From positions 6,237 to 70,236 of the forward strand of contig CBDDIZ010000009.1 in the NCBI GenBank assembly GCA_965229305.1: a DNA stretch of 64,000 nt. Direction: 5' to 3'. Under the pieces are notes generated by a model. It saw only the letters and a list, made by a program, of their open reading frames with translations, made no database searches and was not told the DNA's origin. Origin of the DNA: JALHNI01 sp965229305. GTDB taxonomy: Bacteria; Acidobacteriota; Terriglobia; Bryobacterales; Bryobacteraceae. Below are positions 16,905-25,947 of the stretch, one piece after another; the stretch's first letter is position 1; each line of letters opens with the position of its first letter. The translations under genes and the position numbers were made by a program.

Positions 16905-18860
16905 GTGCTGCTCTTTCCGGTCACGATCTTCCTCAGTGCCTTTCTGCTTTTTACGATTCAGCCAATCGTGGCGCGCCAGTTACTCCCGCACTATGGCGGA
17001 ACGCCGGCTTTATGGACGGCCTGTCTCCTCTTTTTTCAAGCCATTCTGATTCTGGGCTACCAGTACGCACATCGTTTGTCCGGCGTGCCGATTGGCTCGC
17101 AGCGCGTCGATCACTCATTGCTGCTCGCCTTGCCGATCCTCACCCAGACCTTGGGCAGCGGCTGGGAATTCGGCGACTCCGGCGATCCGACGCTCGGCGT
17201 GATGAAGCGCCTGCTGCTGCTGTGCGGCCTGGAGGCGATCGCGCTTTCGGCTACCAGTCCTTTGGTGCAGCAATGGTATGAGGCGGCAGCGGGCCGCACG
17301 CCTTACCGGCTCTATGCCGTCTCGAATGCCGGCAGCCTTCTGGCTTTGCTGGCGTATCCGGCGTTGATTGAAACGTGGGTGCCGTTGCGCTGGCAATTGA
17401 CCGGCTGGCGCGTGGCGTACTGGGTGTTCGCCGGCCTCTGCGCGACGCTCGCCTGGCGGCACGCCGCGCAACGCGAGGAACAGGCGGAAGTGGAAGTCCC
17501 CGTCTCGCAGTTTTTACTGTGGGGCTTGTTGTCGTGCCTGGGCGCGATGCTGCTGGCGGCGACCACCAATCAGGTGACGCTCGAGGTGGCGGTGAGCCCG
17601 TTCCTGTGGGTGGTGCCGCTCGCGATCTATCTGGCGTGCTTCATCCTGGTGTTCGAGAGCGATCGCTGGTACCGGCCGCAGTTATTCGGGGCGGTGGCCG
17701 CGGTCGCCGTGATGCTGGCCTGCATGGCGCAGGTGGCGGGCGTCTCGATTCCGCTGTGGCCGCGGCTCGGCATTTACTGCCTGGCGCTGTTCACCGGCTG
17801 CATGATCTGTTTTGGCGAGTTAGTCGCCCGGCGTCCACCGCCTGGCGCTCTCACTAAGTTCTACCTGGCGATCGCCATTGGCGGGGCGGTGGGTACGGCG
17901 TTTGTGGCCTTTGTCGCGCCGCGCATCTTCACCACTTACATCGAGTTTCCGCTGGCGCTGATCGGCTGCATGGCTGTGCGGTATCTGGGGTGGAAGAACG
18001 AGCCGGGCACGGGCTGGGGACGCCTGGCGATTCCGGCGCTGGCGATCGCCGCGGCGGTCACTCTGCTGGTGCGGCAGGATAGCGAAGGCGTCTTGGAGCG
18101 GCGTCGCAACTTCTTCGGGACATTGCGCGTGGCCTTGGCTAAGGACGAAGGCTTGCGGGTAAAGGAACTGCATAACGGCACAATCCTGCACGGCTTCCAA
18201 TACACGGATCCGGATAAGCGACGCTGGCCGACGGCATATTACGGGCCACAGGCGGCGCCGGGGGCGGTGTTGTCGCGTCTGGGTCCGCAGCCGGCGCGGA
18301 TTGGCGTAGTGGGGCTGGGGGTCGGCACGCTGGCCCGCTACGGCCGCGCGGGCGATACGTACCGCTTCTACGAAATCAATCCGGACGTGGTGGACATTGC
18401 GCGCACGCAGTTCTCGTTCCTGCGCGACTCGCCGGCCAAGGTGGAAGTGGTGCTGGGCGATGCGCGGCGCATGCTGGAACTGGAGCCCGGGCAATTCGAT
18501 GTACTGCTGGTTGATGCGTTTTCAAGCGATGCGATTCCCACCCACCTGTTGACGATCGAATGCGCGAAGGTCTATCAACAAAGACTGAAGCCGGGCGGGG
18601 CCATCCTGATCCACATCTCGAATAAGTCTGTGGACTTGGCGCCCGTGGTGCGCGGCTTCGCCGCCAAGCTGGGCTGGCAGGCCGCCCGCCTGCATTCGCG
18701 CGGCTTCTATGGCTCGACGTGGATGCTGCTCACTGACAATCAGGAGTTGCTGTCGTTGCCGGCGATCCGCGACATCACGACGGTGTATGGTCCGAAGGAC
18801 AAGCCGCCGCTGGTGTGGACGGACGACTTTGCGAGCCTGTGGCAGGTTCTGCGCTTTTAG
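16905..18860 (+). CDS. Membrane protein fused to a spermidine synthase-like domain
   Basis: 651 residues. The first 380 or so form about ten hydrophobic helices (LLFPVTIFLSAFLLFTIQPI, then SPFLWVVPLAIYLACFILVF). The C-terminal 240 residues carry a Rossmann aminopropyltransferase-like fold: IGVVGLGVGTLARYG, RFYEINPDVVDIA, VLGDARRMLE and LLVDAFSSDAIPTHLLT. This is the widespread 'fused MFS/spermidine synthase' arrangement. Polyamine synthesis by such fusions is unproven; many may act on other substrates at the membrane. It starts at GTG 16905, 12 bases after the permease stop. Confidence 0.85.
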   Translation: MLLFPVTIFLSAFLLFTIQPIVARQLLPHYGGTPALWTACLLFFQAILILGYQYAHRLSGVPIGSQRVDHSLLLALPILTQTLGSGWEFGDSGDPTLGVMKRLLLLCGLEAIALSATSPLVQQWYEAAAGRTPYRLYAVSNAGSLLALLAYPALIETWVPLRWQLTGWRVAYWVFAGLCATLAWRHAAQREEQAEVEVPVSQFLLWGLLSCLGAMLLAATTNQVTLEVAVSPFLWVVPLAIYLACFILVFESDRWYRPQLFGAVAAVAVMLACMAQVAGVSIPLWPRLGIYCLALFTGCMICFGELVARRPPPGALTKFYLAIAIGGAVGTAFVAFVAPRIFTTYIEFPLALIGCMAVRYLGWKNEPGTGWGRLAIPALAIAAAVTLLVRQDSEGVLERRRNFFGTLRVALAKDEGLRVKELHNGTILHGFQYTDPDKRRWPTAYYGPQAAPGAVLSRLGPQPARIGVVGLGVGTLARYGRAGDTYRFYEINPDVVDIARTQFSFLRDSPAKVEVVLGDARRMLELEPGQFDVLLVDAFSSDAIPTHLLTIECAKVYQQRLKPGGAILIHISNKSVDLAPVVRGFAAKLGWQAARLHSRGFYGSTWMLLTDNQELLSLPAIRDITTVYGPKDKPPLVWTDDFASLWQVLRF

Positions 18861-18871
18861 CTGGCCGCTGC

Positions 18872-18877
18872 TAGCAT
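18872..18877 (+). promoter_or_regulatory. Candidate -10 element (TAGCAT), leaderless start at 18884
   Basis: TAGCAT ends exactly 6 bases before ATG 18884 (spacer GAGCGG), the spacing expected if transcription begins at the A of the start codon. No Shine-Dalgarno at a usable distance. Confidence 0.55.
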
Positions 18878-18883
18878 GAGCGG

Positions 18884-19609
18884 ATGGCCCACTCCACCGC
18901 GATTTCCGCCGCCGCGGCTGATGCCTTGGCCGACGGACGCCGCCCGCGGCATGCCGCGCTGGTCCGCGTGACGCACTGGCTCACGGCGCTGTGCTTCTTC
19001 GCTCTGCTCGTCAGCGGGTGGGAGATTGTCATCTCGCACCCGCATTTCTATTGGGGGGAAGACGGCAATGTGCTCACGCCCGCGCTGTTCCAACTGCCGC
19101 TGCCGGCCTCGCGGCGGTACGTGAAGACCGGCTATAACTTCGTGATGCCCGATCAGAATGGCTGGAGCCGCGCGCTCCATTTTCAAAGTGCCTGGCTGGT
19201 GCTGTTCACCGCCCTGGCCTATGGTGCCTATGGGTTTCTGAGCGGGCATTTTCGTAAGAACCTGCTCCCGCGGGACTGGCGATCGCTGCGGCAAAGTTGG
19301 ACCAGCCACCTGCGCGGGCAAGGACCGGCCGACGCCCGTTCGTACAATCCGCTGCAGCGTCTGGCGTATCTCAGCGTGGTGTTCGGGCTGTTTCCACTGA
19401 TGATCTGGACGGGCCTGGCGATGTCGCCGGCCGTCACTTCGGCGCTGCCCGTCGTGGTGACCGCGCTCGGCGGGCAGCAGTCGGCCCGGACGATCCACTT
19501 CGTGGTGACGTTGCTGCTGATGCTGTTTGTGGCAGGTCATGTGTGGATGGTGTACCGCGCCGGGTTCAGCAGCCGCGTGCGCGCGATGATCGGTGGAGGA
19601 AACGACTGA
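18884..19609 (+). CDS. Cytochrome b561-type membrane subunit for a molybdopterin oxidoreductase
   Basis: 241 residues with four hydrophobic helices. Histidines suited to bind haem are seen in LVRVTHWLTALCFFALLVSGW, in WSRALHFQSAWLVLF and in the last helix (TIHFVVTLLLMLFVAGHVWM). It matches the cytochrome b / formate dehydrogenase gamma-like fold. The stop overlaps the start of the molybdopterin subunit (TGATG at 19607-19611), so the two are co-translated. Together they form a membrane-anchored periplasmic oxidoreductase of the YedYZ/sulfite-oxidase style, in which this protein exchanges electrons with the quinone pool (inference). Confidence 0.85.
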   Translation: MAHSTAISAAAADALADGRRPRHAALVRVTHWLTALCFFALLVSGWEIVISHPHFYWGEDGNVLTPALFQLPLPASRRYVKTGYNFVMPDQNGWSRALHFQSAWLVLFTALAYGAYGFLSGHFRKNLLPRDWRSLRQSWTSHLRGQGPADARSYNPLQRLAYLSVVFGLFPLMIWTGLAMSPAVTSALPVVVTALGGQQSARTIHFVVTLLLMLFVAGHVWMVYRAGFSSRVRAMIGGGND

Positions 19610-20364
19610 TGCAGCCCTCACGAAGACGGTGGATGACCGCGGCGATCGGCGCGGCGGCCGGGGCTTCGGGCTTGGCCGTGGCGGCCAAGCTCGCGGATCA
19701 GTACGGCTTGATTGCTCCCGACTACGGCGGCCTGTACGGCCCGGGCGAGACGTTGACCTATGGCGCGCACCGGCTGTTCGCCCGCCACGCCCACGCGCGT
19801 GAGTTTCGGCGCGACCAGATCTCGGCCAAGCCCTTCGCCAATGGTCAGCCCCCGCGCGACGGCGAGTATCCCCGGCTGGCGGCGGGTGGCTTCGCCGACT
19901 GGCGGCTCACGATCGATGGCTTGGTGCAGCGTCCGCAGTCACTTTCGCTGGCCGACTTACAACGTTACCCCGTGCGCAGCCAGATCACGCATCTGGCTTG
20001 CGAAGAGGGCTGGTCCTTCATCGCGGAATGGACCGGCGTTGGGCTCAGCGAACTGCTGCAGCAGGCGGGCCTGTTGCCGCAGGCGCGCTACGTGGCTTAC
20101 TTCTCCATCGAACCGGGCTGGTGGGACAGCGTCGACCTGGATGAAGCTCTGCACCCGCAGACACTGGTGACCTATGGGATGAACGGCGAAAAGCTGCCGG
20201 GAGGCCACGGCGGTCCGCTGCGCTTACGCGTGCCGCGCCAACTGGGCTACAAGAGCGTGAAGTATCTCACGCGGTTAACGGTAACCGATAGCTTGAAACA
20301 GTTGGGAAAAGGCCTGGGTTCGGGGGCGCCGGAGGCAGGCTATGCCTGGTATGCGGGTATCTGA
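19609..20364 (+). CDS. Periplasmic molybdopterin-dependent oxidoreductase (sulfite oxidase fold)
   Basis: 251 residues from ATG 19609, which overlaps the cytochrome b stop by one base. The frame is open further upstream but that part is antisense-like noise inside the cytochrome gene. A Tat signal is visible (SRRRWMTAAIGAAAGASG). The sulfite-oxidase molybdopterin domain covers about 100-240, with the putative molybdenum-ligating Cys in THLACEEGWSF, then WTGVGLSELL and GGHGGPLRLRVP. Substrate may be sulfite, oxidised methionine or another S-oxide. The adjacent cytochrome b supports a quinone-linked role. Confidence 0.88.
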   Translation: MQPSRRRWMTAAIGAAAGASGLAVAAKLADQYGLIAPDYGGLYGPGETLTYGAHRLFARHAHAREFRRDQISAKPFANGQPPRDGEYPRLAAGGFADWRLTIDGLVQRPQSLSLADLQRYPVRSQITHLACEEGWSFIAEWTGVGLSELLQQAGLLPQARYVAYFSIEPGWWDSVDLDEALHPQTLVTYGMNGEKLPGGHGGPLRLRVPRQLGYKSVKYLTRLTVTDSLKQLGKGLGSGAPEAGYAWYAGI

Positions 20365-21892
20365 GTTGGCGACCCTTCGGCGTGCGTTGGCCGTGGGCGT
20401 GATGGCTTGCCTCGCGTGGTCCGCCGAGCCCACCGCCGCGCAGAAGACTCGCGCGCGAACGCTGCTCGATCAAACGACCGAGATGGTGGCCACGGTGCCG
20501 CCAGCGACGCAGGTGCTCGTGCTGCGGGACCTGGGTGAGCTGTATCAGAAGCTCGACGCGAAGAAAGCCACGAAGCTGCTGACCGAGGCGTTCACCGCCA
20601 CGGCGAATCTTGAAGCGAAAAGTCGCGATGTCCACCAGGGCAAGATCCTGGCTCGCTTGGCCGAGGTGAATCTCGAGGCGGCGCTGGAGCGGGTGGCGCT
20701 CTACCAGCCGGCGGATCCGGAAGCCAAGCCCGCTCTCTACGAGGGCTTGGTGCGGACGCTGCTGCAACGGGAGAAAGCCGCCGCCGCGGTGGAACTGTTC
20801 GAAACTTACGCGGGCGGCAATTTCCCTTTTAAGGCGCTCGACTTGCTGCTCGAGCATCTGCCGCCGGACGATCCGCGGCAAGTGATTCTCTTTGGGCGGG
20901 CCACGACGGCCTATGGTGCGAGCGGCGGCGACAAGTTCCCCGAACTGTTGGCCAAGCGAGCCGGCAAGCTGCCGTCGGCATCGGTGCAAGGGGCGGTGGG
21001 GCAGATTCTGGCGCGCGTGGCGGATGCGAAGTTTGCTTCGAGCAAGTCCGAGTCGCTCGTGGGGGAGAAAGGCCCGGTGCTGCTGCAGACGGCGATGGAC
21101 TCGGTCCTCTTCGATACCGCCCACGTGATTGCGCAGTTCGAACCCAAGCGGCTCGAAGAGATCCTGGCCACCCGGCCGGCCCTGAAGGCAGCGCTCGACA
21201 AGTACCCGAAGGGCCGGGCGTCCCTCGGCAAGAATAGCGCCACGATGAGTTCGTCCGGCGACGAACAGGGCGAGCAGCGGGCGGCGGCCATGATCGGGCC
21301 GTTTGTGGCCGAGCAGCAGATGCTCGAGAGGATCAGTCAAGCGGCGAAGAAGGATCCGCGCGCGGCGGTGAAGACCGTGGATGAACTGACGGACACAGAT
21401 CTGAAGGCGCGGGCGCTCGCCGCCGTCGTGGAGGCCGTGCAAAAGGACGACCCGGAAACGGCGCGGGCCGTGATGGGGCGGGGCATCGAGATGCTGCCGA
21501 AGCTGGAGCGGCCGATGTCCGTCCTGATGCTGGTGGTGTCCACCTTCGACGAGGACTCCACCAAGCTGCTGACCCCGCAGATGAAACAGCAACTGCTGGA
21601 AGGCTTCTTTGCCTCCGTGGGCAAATTCCTGAAGCGCGATCTCGATCCGGACCTGCCGAACATCGCCGAGCGGGACGAGTGGCCGTCCACACAATTGATG
21701 CGCGCCGTGATGATGTCGGTGGGCGCGGAGATGCCGGACATCGCCGAGCCGCTACTCGACCAGGTGAAGGACGCGAGCTTGCGACTGTTGGCCCAAACCG
21801 CCTTGGCTCGGGGACTCCTGGGGGAGCAGTTGAAGTCGCTGAATATGAATTTCGCCACGTCCTCCGGCAAGCTGCCCGCGAACGCATTCTGA
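20342..21892 (+). CDS. Exported alpha-helical protein of unknown function
   Basis: 516 residues, not recognised. ATG 20342 lies inside the end of the molybdopterin gene (23-base overlap), supported by GGAGG 7 bases upstream. A signal peptide spans about 12-34 (LRRALAVGVMACLAWSAEPTAAQ region). The remainder is rich in Ala, Leu, Glu and Lys and reads as repeated helical pairs (for example AKKATKLLTEAFTATANLEAK, RAVMGRGIEMLPKLERP), suggesting a TPR-like or HEAT-like solenoid without a diagnostic motif. Position suggests co-transcription with the oxidoreductase pair, but a role in it is not shown. Confidence 0.75.
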   Translation: MPGMRVSELATLRRALAVGVMACLAWSAEPTAAQKTRARTLLDQTTEMVATVPPATQVLVLRDLGELYQKLDAKKATKLLTEAFTATANLEAKSRDVHQGKILARLAEVNLEAALERVALYQPADPEAKPALYEGLVRTLLQREKAAAAVELFETYAGGNFPFKALDLLLEHLPPDDPRQVILFGRATTAYGASGGDKFPELLAKRAGKLPSASVQGAVGQILARVADAKFASSKSESLVGEKGPVLLQTAMDSVLFDTAHVIAQFEPKRLEEILATRPALKAALDKYPKGRASLGKNSATMSSSGDEQGEQRAAAMIGPFVAEQQMLERISQAAKKDPRAAVKTVDELTDTDLKARALAAVVEAVQKDDPETARAVMGRGIEMLPKLERPMSVLMLVVSTFDEDSTKLLTPQMKQQLLEGFFASVGKFLKRDLDPDLPNIAERDEWPSTQLMRAVMMSVGAEMPDIAEPLLDQVKDASLRLLAQTALARGLLGEQLKSLNMNFATSSGKLPANAF

Positions 21893-21915
21893 CGCGGCAT
21901 CTCTCCAGCGGGCGA

Positions 21916-23823
21916 TCAGGCTTTCGGCAGCGCGAAGAAGAAGGTGGCGCCCTCGCCCGGGCGGGACTCCGCCCAGATGCGGCCGCCGTAACGCTCGATG
22001 ATCCGTTTGCAAATCGCCAGGCCCAAGCCGGTGCCAGGATACTCGTCCTTGTGCAGACGCTTAAAAAGGCCAAAGACGCGCTCGGCGTGCTCCGGATCAA
22101 AGCCAATGCCGCGGTCGCGGACGCCGATCACCCACTCGGGGCCGTGCTCGTCGGCGGCGATGGTGATGTACGCCGGGGCATCCGCTTGGCGGTACTTCAG
22201 CGCATTGCCGATCAGGTTTTGCAGCACGTGAATGAGCTGGCCTTCGTCGCCGCGCACCACCGGTAGCGGTCCGGTTTCGATGCGGGCGCCTTGTTCCTCG
22301 ATACGATCGCGCAGGAAGGCCAGCGTCCGGGTGAGGACGAGGCTGAGATCGGCGGTGCCGGCCTGCACGTCCCGGCTGTTGTGCTGCACCTGGGAGAACT
22401 TGAGGAGGTCCTGCAGCAGTTCTTCGATGCGCCGCACGCCGGCGTGAACGCGCTCGCTGTATTGTCGGGCGTCCGGGGTCAGTTGCGAGGCGAGTTCTTC
22501 CTCCAGCAACTCCGTATAGATGTTGACCATGCGCAAGGGTTCCTGCAGGTCATGGCTGACGACGTAGGCGAACTCTTCGAGCTCACGGTTCACGCGCTCC
22601 AACTCGCGGCGGGCGCGGACCTGGGAGGTGACGTCCACCACGACGGCCACCACGCCCGAAATGGCGCCATCGGCTTCCTGCAGCGGCTGGTAAACGAAAT
22701 TGAACCAATAATCCTCGTTGAGGCCGTCTTTGTCCCGATCGAGGGGCACGAAAAACTCGTCAGCGCGGAAGGCGACGCCGCTGTCGAGCACCTCGTGAAG
22801 GATCCCGACCAAATCGTCGCTCACTTCCGGGATCGCCTCGCGCAGCGGCCGGCCCAGGAGATGACGTTGTTTGAGCAACGCCTCATACGACGGATTCGCA
22901 AGTTCGAAAACGAGTTCGCGCCCGCGCAGGACGCAGATGGCCACCGGCGACTGCATGAAGACCTGCTGCAGGCGGTTCTGGCTCTCCCGCAAAGCTTCTT
23001 CCATCTGACGGCGTTGCGTGATGTCTTCGATGACGGCGATGAATTGCGCCGGCACTCCGAACCGATCGCGGCGCATGGTGCCGGTGGCCCGGGCCCACAC
23101 CAGTTTGCCGTCCTTCCGGATATAGCGTTTCTCAATGACGCTGCGCTCCACTTGACCGCTGCGCAGAGTGGCGCCGTACTCATGGGTCCGCGCGATGTCG
23201 TCGGGATGCGTGAACCGGTCCGAACTCTGGGCGGCCAGTTCTTCGTGGGTGAACCCGAGCATGTCGAGATAGGCCTGGTTGGCTTCAATGAACTCGCCGC
23301 CGGGCGAGGTAACGACGATGCCGACCGGAGCGCAGGCGAAGGCGGCGCTGAAGCGGTCCTCACTGGCCCGCAGGGCGTCCTCGGCCAACTGGCGCTCGGT
23401 GATGTCACGGGTGGAGCCGGCGACGTTCTCCACCCGCCCATCGCTGCCGAAGATGGGCACGAAGATGTACTCGTAAATGCCGGTGGTGCCGTCAGGGGCG
23501 GTGTAAGGGGTCAGGTCGCGCAGTTGCTGGCCCGTCCGAATCACCTGCTGAATCTGCTCTTCGAGCTTGGCCGCCAACTCCGGCGGATAGTTCAGTTCGT
23601 AGAAGTTGCGGCCCACGGCCCGCTCGAGCGGGATCCGCCAAAGCGACAGAAGTGCCTGATTCGCATAGAGAAAGCGGCCCTCCAAATCGAAGACGTAAGT
23701 AAAGTCTTGGATGTGGGACAGCGCGAGGTCACGCGTTCGCAATTCTCGCTTCAGGGCGGCAACTTGCTCTTCCAGCTCCGCTTTCTGCCGTGACCACTGT
23801 TCTTCTGACGAATCCGGGAGCAC
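21916..23823 (-). CDS. Cytosolic PAS-domain sensor histidine kinase
   Basis: 635 residues if started at GTG 23823; a TTG nine bases further up is the alternative. GTG is preferred because a TATCCT -10 element would otherwise overlap the coding start. No membrane helices. After a short coiled coil (EEQVAALKRELRTRD) come three PAS domains at about 38-150, 155-275 and 285-400. The second has a PAC-like tail (KRYIRKDGKLVWARATG). HisKA follows with the phosphoacceptor in VVSHDLQEPLRM, then HATPase with NLIGNALKYR, GVRDRGIGF and GTGLGLAICKRI. No response regulator is adjacent, so it is an orphan kinase. It resembles bacteriophytochrome-like PAS kinases but lacks GAF/PHY. Confidence 0.9.
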   Translation of the reverse strand: MLPDSSEEQWSRQKAELEEQVAALKRELRTRDLALSHIQDFTYVFDLEGRFLYANQALLSLWRIPLERAVGRNFYELNYPPELAAKLEEQIQQVIRTGQQLRDLTPYTAPDGTTGIYEYIFVPIFGSDGRVENVAGSTRDITERQLAEDALRASEDRFSAAFACAPVGIVVTSPGGEFIEANQAYLDMLGFTHEELAAQSSDRFTHPDDIARTHEYGATLRSGQVERSVIEKRYIRKDGKLVWARATGTMRRDRFGVPAQFIAVIEDITQRRQMEEALRESQNRLQQVFMQSPVAICVLRGRELVFELANPSYEALLKQRHLLGRPLREAIPEVSDDLVGILHEVLDSGVAFRADEFFVPLDRDKDGLNEDYWFNFVYQPLQEADGAISGVVAVVVDVTSQVRARRELERVNRELEEFAYVVSHDLQEPLRMVNIYTELLEEELASQLTPDARQYSERVHAGVRRIEELLQDLLKFSQVQHNSRDVQAGTADLSLVLTRTLAFLRDRIEEQGARIETGPLPVVRGDEGQLIHVLQNLIGNALKYRQADAPAYITIAADEHGPEWVIGVRDRGIGFDPEHAERVFGLFKRLHKDEYPGTGLGLAICKRIIERYGGRIWAESRPGEGATFFFALPKA

Positions 23824-23831
23824 TTGCTCCA

Positions 23832-23837
23832 AGGATA
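23832..23837 (-). promoter_or_regulatory. Candidate -10 element (TATCCT) of the histidine kinase gene
   Basis: On the minus strand TATCCT ends 8 bases before GTG 23823. It overlaps the alternative TTG start, which argues for the GTG. Confidence 0.45.
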
Positions 23838-23847
23838 GCGCGCAGCT

Positions 23848-24285
23848 TTAGGGCTGTTCGCGCTCCCAGACCAGATCGACGGTGAAGTCGCCGGCAGCGG
23901 CGCTCAGCAAGAGCCGATCGCCGGTGAAGCGATATTGACGGCGCAGGTCCTGGCCCACCCAACTTGCGACCAGACACGCCTGAACATGATGGACGACGGT
24001 GTGCGACGCCTCCTCGACGTCGTAGGTGCCAAAGTAGGCGATAAAGCCGGCAGCGGCCTCCCGAATCTCGGTGTCTGGCGCGATGCCATTGGCATAGGAC
24101 ACCCCGACGGGGAGGCTGGACATACGGCCGGGCCGCATCAGTTGAGCCGACATCCGGCCGGCGGCATCGTAAGTGAGCCGCCCTACCGGATGTTCGCTGA
24201 ACGGATGCACCACCACCCCGCCGGCGGACTGGCGGCGGTACGCCAGCAATTTCCAAACTCCGATCAAGGCAGCGCGATCCGGCAT
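23848..24285 (-). CDS. Lipocalin-like domain protein
   Basis: 145 residues from ATG 24285. A longer frame upstream would run into the divergent sigma-factor gene. The start MPDRAALIGVWKL fits the small lipocalin-like family (PF13924 type), whose conserved features include GVWKLLAYRR, HPVGRLTYDAAGRMSAQL and GFIAYFGTYDV. These are single-domain beta-barrel proteins, cytosolic here since no signal peptide is present. Biochemical role unknown. Confidence 0.8.
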   Translation of the reverse strand: MPDRAALIGVWKLLAYRRQSAGGVVVHPFSEHPVGRLTYDAAGRMSAQLMRPGRMSSLPVGVSYANGIAPDTEIREAAAGFIAYFGTYDVEEASHTVVHHVQACLVASWVGQDLRRQYRFTGDRLLLSAAAGDFTVDLVWEREQP

Positions 24286-24292
24286 GGGGAGG

Positions 24293-24298
24293 ACGCTA
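24293..24298 (-). promoter_or_regulatory. Candidate -10 element (TAGCGT), leaderless start at 24285
   Basis: On the minus strand TAGCGT ends 7 bases before ATG 24285; the spacer CCTCCCC contains no Shine-Dalgarno. Confidence 0.5.
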
Positions 24299-24355
24299 TC
24301 ACAGCCGCGGGGCGATTGACACAACGCCTCGAGGCGGCGACGATGTGAGATCGCC

Positions 24356-25081
24356 ATGGAGTTCTTTCCCGCCACCCGGCCCTCGATCCTCCACGCCGTT
24401 CTGGGCGAGGATGCCGAACGGCGGCAACGCGCGTTTGACTTGCTGATTTCCGCTTACTGGCGGCCGGTATATAAGCACGTGCGGCTGAAATGGCGGGCGA
24501 GCGCGGACGACTCAGCAGATCTGGTGCAAGGCTTCTTTGCGAGCGTGATCGAGCGGGGCACCCTCGCCAGTTACGATGCCGGCCAAGGCCGTTTCCACGT
24601 CTGGTTGCGAACCTGTCTCGACCGTTTCGTCTCGAACGAACGGACGGCTGCCGGGCGCTTGAAACGAGGTGGCGACTTCGTGCTCGAAAGCCTGGACTAC
24701 CCAGCAGCGGAGGCCGAGCTTCAAGTGGCCGATGCGAAAAGCGTGGAGCCGGAAGCGCTCTTCTATCAGGAGTGGGTCCGCTCCTTCTTCGGACTGGCCG
24801 TGACGCGCCTGGAAGCAGAATGGCGGGCCAAGGGCCGTGAACCGCAGTTCGCCATGTGGCGCCGCTACGACATGGCTGGCGACGCGACGTTGAGCTACGC
24901 CGATCTGGCCCGGGAGTACGGGACGAATCCGGCAACGGTGACCAATCAGTTGGCGGCCGTGCGGCGGCGGTTCCGGCAGGTGCTGCTGGAGACCTTGCGC
25001 GAGGTGACCGCCGACGAGCGCGAATTCCGCAACGAGGCGCGCAGCTTGTTAGGGGTGGAGGTCGATGCACCCGTCGCTTGA
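24356..25081 (+). CDS. ECF-like RNA polymerase sigma factor
   Basis: 241 residues. Region 2 is around 25-105 (FDLLISAYWRPVYKHVRLKW, DDSADLVQGFFASVIERG, RFHVWLRTCLDRFVSNE). Region 4 is around 180-215 (LSYADLAREYGTNPATVTN, a helix-turn-helix). It resembles the large ECF sigma factors found beside Ser/Thr kinases in planctomycetes and acidobacteria, which use kinases in place of anti-sigma factors. Its 3' end overlaps the kinase start by 17 bases (25065-25081), strong evidence of coupling. Target promoters are unknown. Confidence 0.88.
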   Translation: MEFFPATRPSILHAVLGEDAERRQRAFDLLISAYWRPVYKHVRLKWRASADDSADLVQGFFASVIERGTLASYDAGQGRFHVWLRTCLDRFVSNERTAAGRLKRGGDFVLESLDYPAAEAELQVADAKSVEPEALFYQEWVRSFFGLAVTRLEAEWRAKGREPQFAMWRRYDMAGDATLSYADLAREYGTNPATVTNQLAAVRRRFRQVLLETLREVTADEREFRNEARSLLGVEVDAPVA

Positions 25082-25904
25082 AGAAGTCGAACGGCTGCGC
25101 CGCCTGGCGCGGGCGCCCGAGTTTACCGACGCTCGCTACACGATCGAGCGCGAGGTGGCGCATGGCGGCATGGGCACCGTGTACCGCGCCTTCGATGCGC
25201 AACTCGAGCGGACGGTGGCGGTGAAGGTGGTGCATCCCGGCGACCGGCCGGAGCGTTTACTCGCCGAAGCCAGGACCCTGGCGCAGCTGGAGCACCCCGG
25301 CATCGTGCCCGTGCATGATGCGGGGCGGTTGGCCGATGGACGCGTGTACTTCGTGATGAAGTTCGTGGAAGGCGAGCGGCTGGACGCGTATGCTCCGCGG
25401 GTGGCGTTGGGTGAGCGGTTGCGCGTCCTGATGCGGATTGCGGAAGCGGTGGCGTTGGCGCATGCGCGAGGCATTCCGCATCGGGATCTGAAGCCGCAGA
25501 ACGTGATGGTGGGCGCTTATGGCGAGGTGCTGGTGCTCGATTGGGGCTCGCCGGGCGTGGGCACGCCGGGGTGGATGGCGCCTGAGGGCGGCGCCGGGTC
25601 TGCGGCGGCGGATGTCTACGCCCTGGGCCTGATCCTGCGCGGGCTGATCGGCCCGCAGGCGCCGGCGCCGCTGCAGGCGATTGCGGCGCGCGCGGCCCAT
25701 GACGATCCCCGTCAGCGCTACCCGTCGGCAGACTTGCTGCGGCAGGAGGTGGAACGCTTTCTCGGGCTGGAGCGCGTCGAGGCCTATCGCGAGGAGTGGT
25801 GGCAGACGGCGGCCCGTCTGGTGCGCCTACATCGCGGGTGGGTGGCGCTGGTGGCGGCTTACGTGGTGATTCGGCTGGCGATTATTTTTTTCGCGCGGCG
25901 TTAA
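25065..25904 (+). CDS. Ser/Thr protein kinase with C-terminal membrane anchor and very short activation loop
   Basis: 279 residues. The Hanks-type kinase domain is at about 25-245: glycine loop REVAHGGMGTVYRA, catalytic Lys in VAVKVVH, Glu in LLAEARTLAQLEH, catalytic loop HRDLKPQN. The metal motif is DWG rather than DFG (VLDWGSPG), a variant common in these phyla. Only about 10 residues separate DWG from PGWMAPE, so most of the activation segment is missing. A single helix near the C-terminus (VALVAAYVVIRLAIIFF) anchors it. Encoded in overlap with the ECF sigma gene, it likely regulates that factor by phosphorylation. Confidence 0.88.
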   Translation: MHPSLEEVERLRRLARAPEFTDARYTIEREVAHGGMGTVYRAFDAQLERTVAVKVVHPGDRPERLLAEARTLAQLEHPGIVPVHDAGRLADGRVYFVMKFVEGERLDAYAPRVALGERLRVLMRIAEAVALAHARGIPHRDLKPQNVMVGAYGEVLVLDWGSPGVGTPGWMAPEGGAGSAAADVYALGLILRGLIGPQAPAPLQAIAARAAHDDPRQRYPSADLLRQEVERFLGLERVEAYREEWWQTAARLVRLHRGWVALVAAYVVIRLAIIFFARR

Positions 25905-25947
25905 AGGAACTTCTCAAGACGTTGTATGGCTCATTGGAGGTAGAAGG

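Noticed and set aside
22291..23793. 500-codon plus-strand frame
   Set aside because: Shadow of the PAS histidine kinase on the other strand, which has intact H, N, G1 and G2 boxes.
24286..24375. Upstream extension of the lipocalin-like gene to a start at 24375
   Set aside because: It would overlap the divergent sigma-factor start, and a -10-like TAGCGT sits directly before ATG 24285, where the family N-terminus begins.
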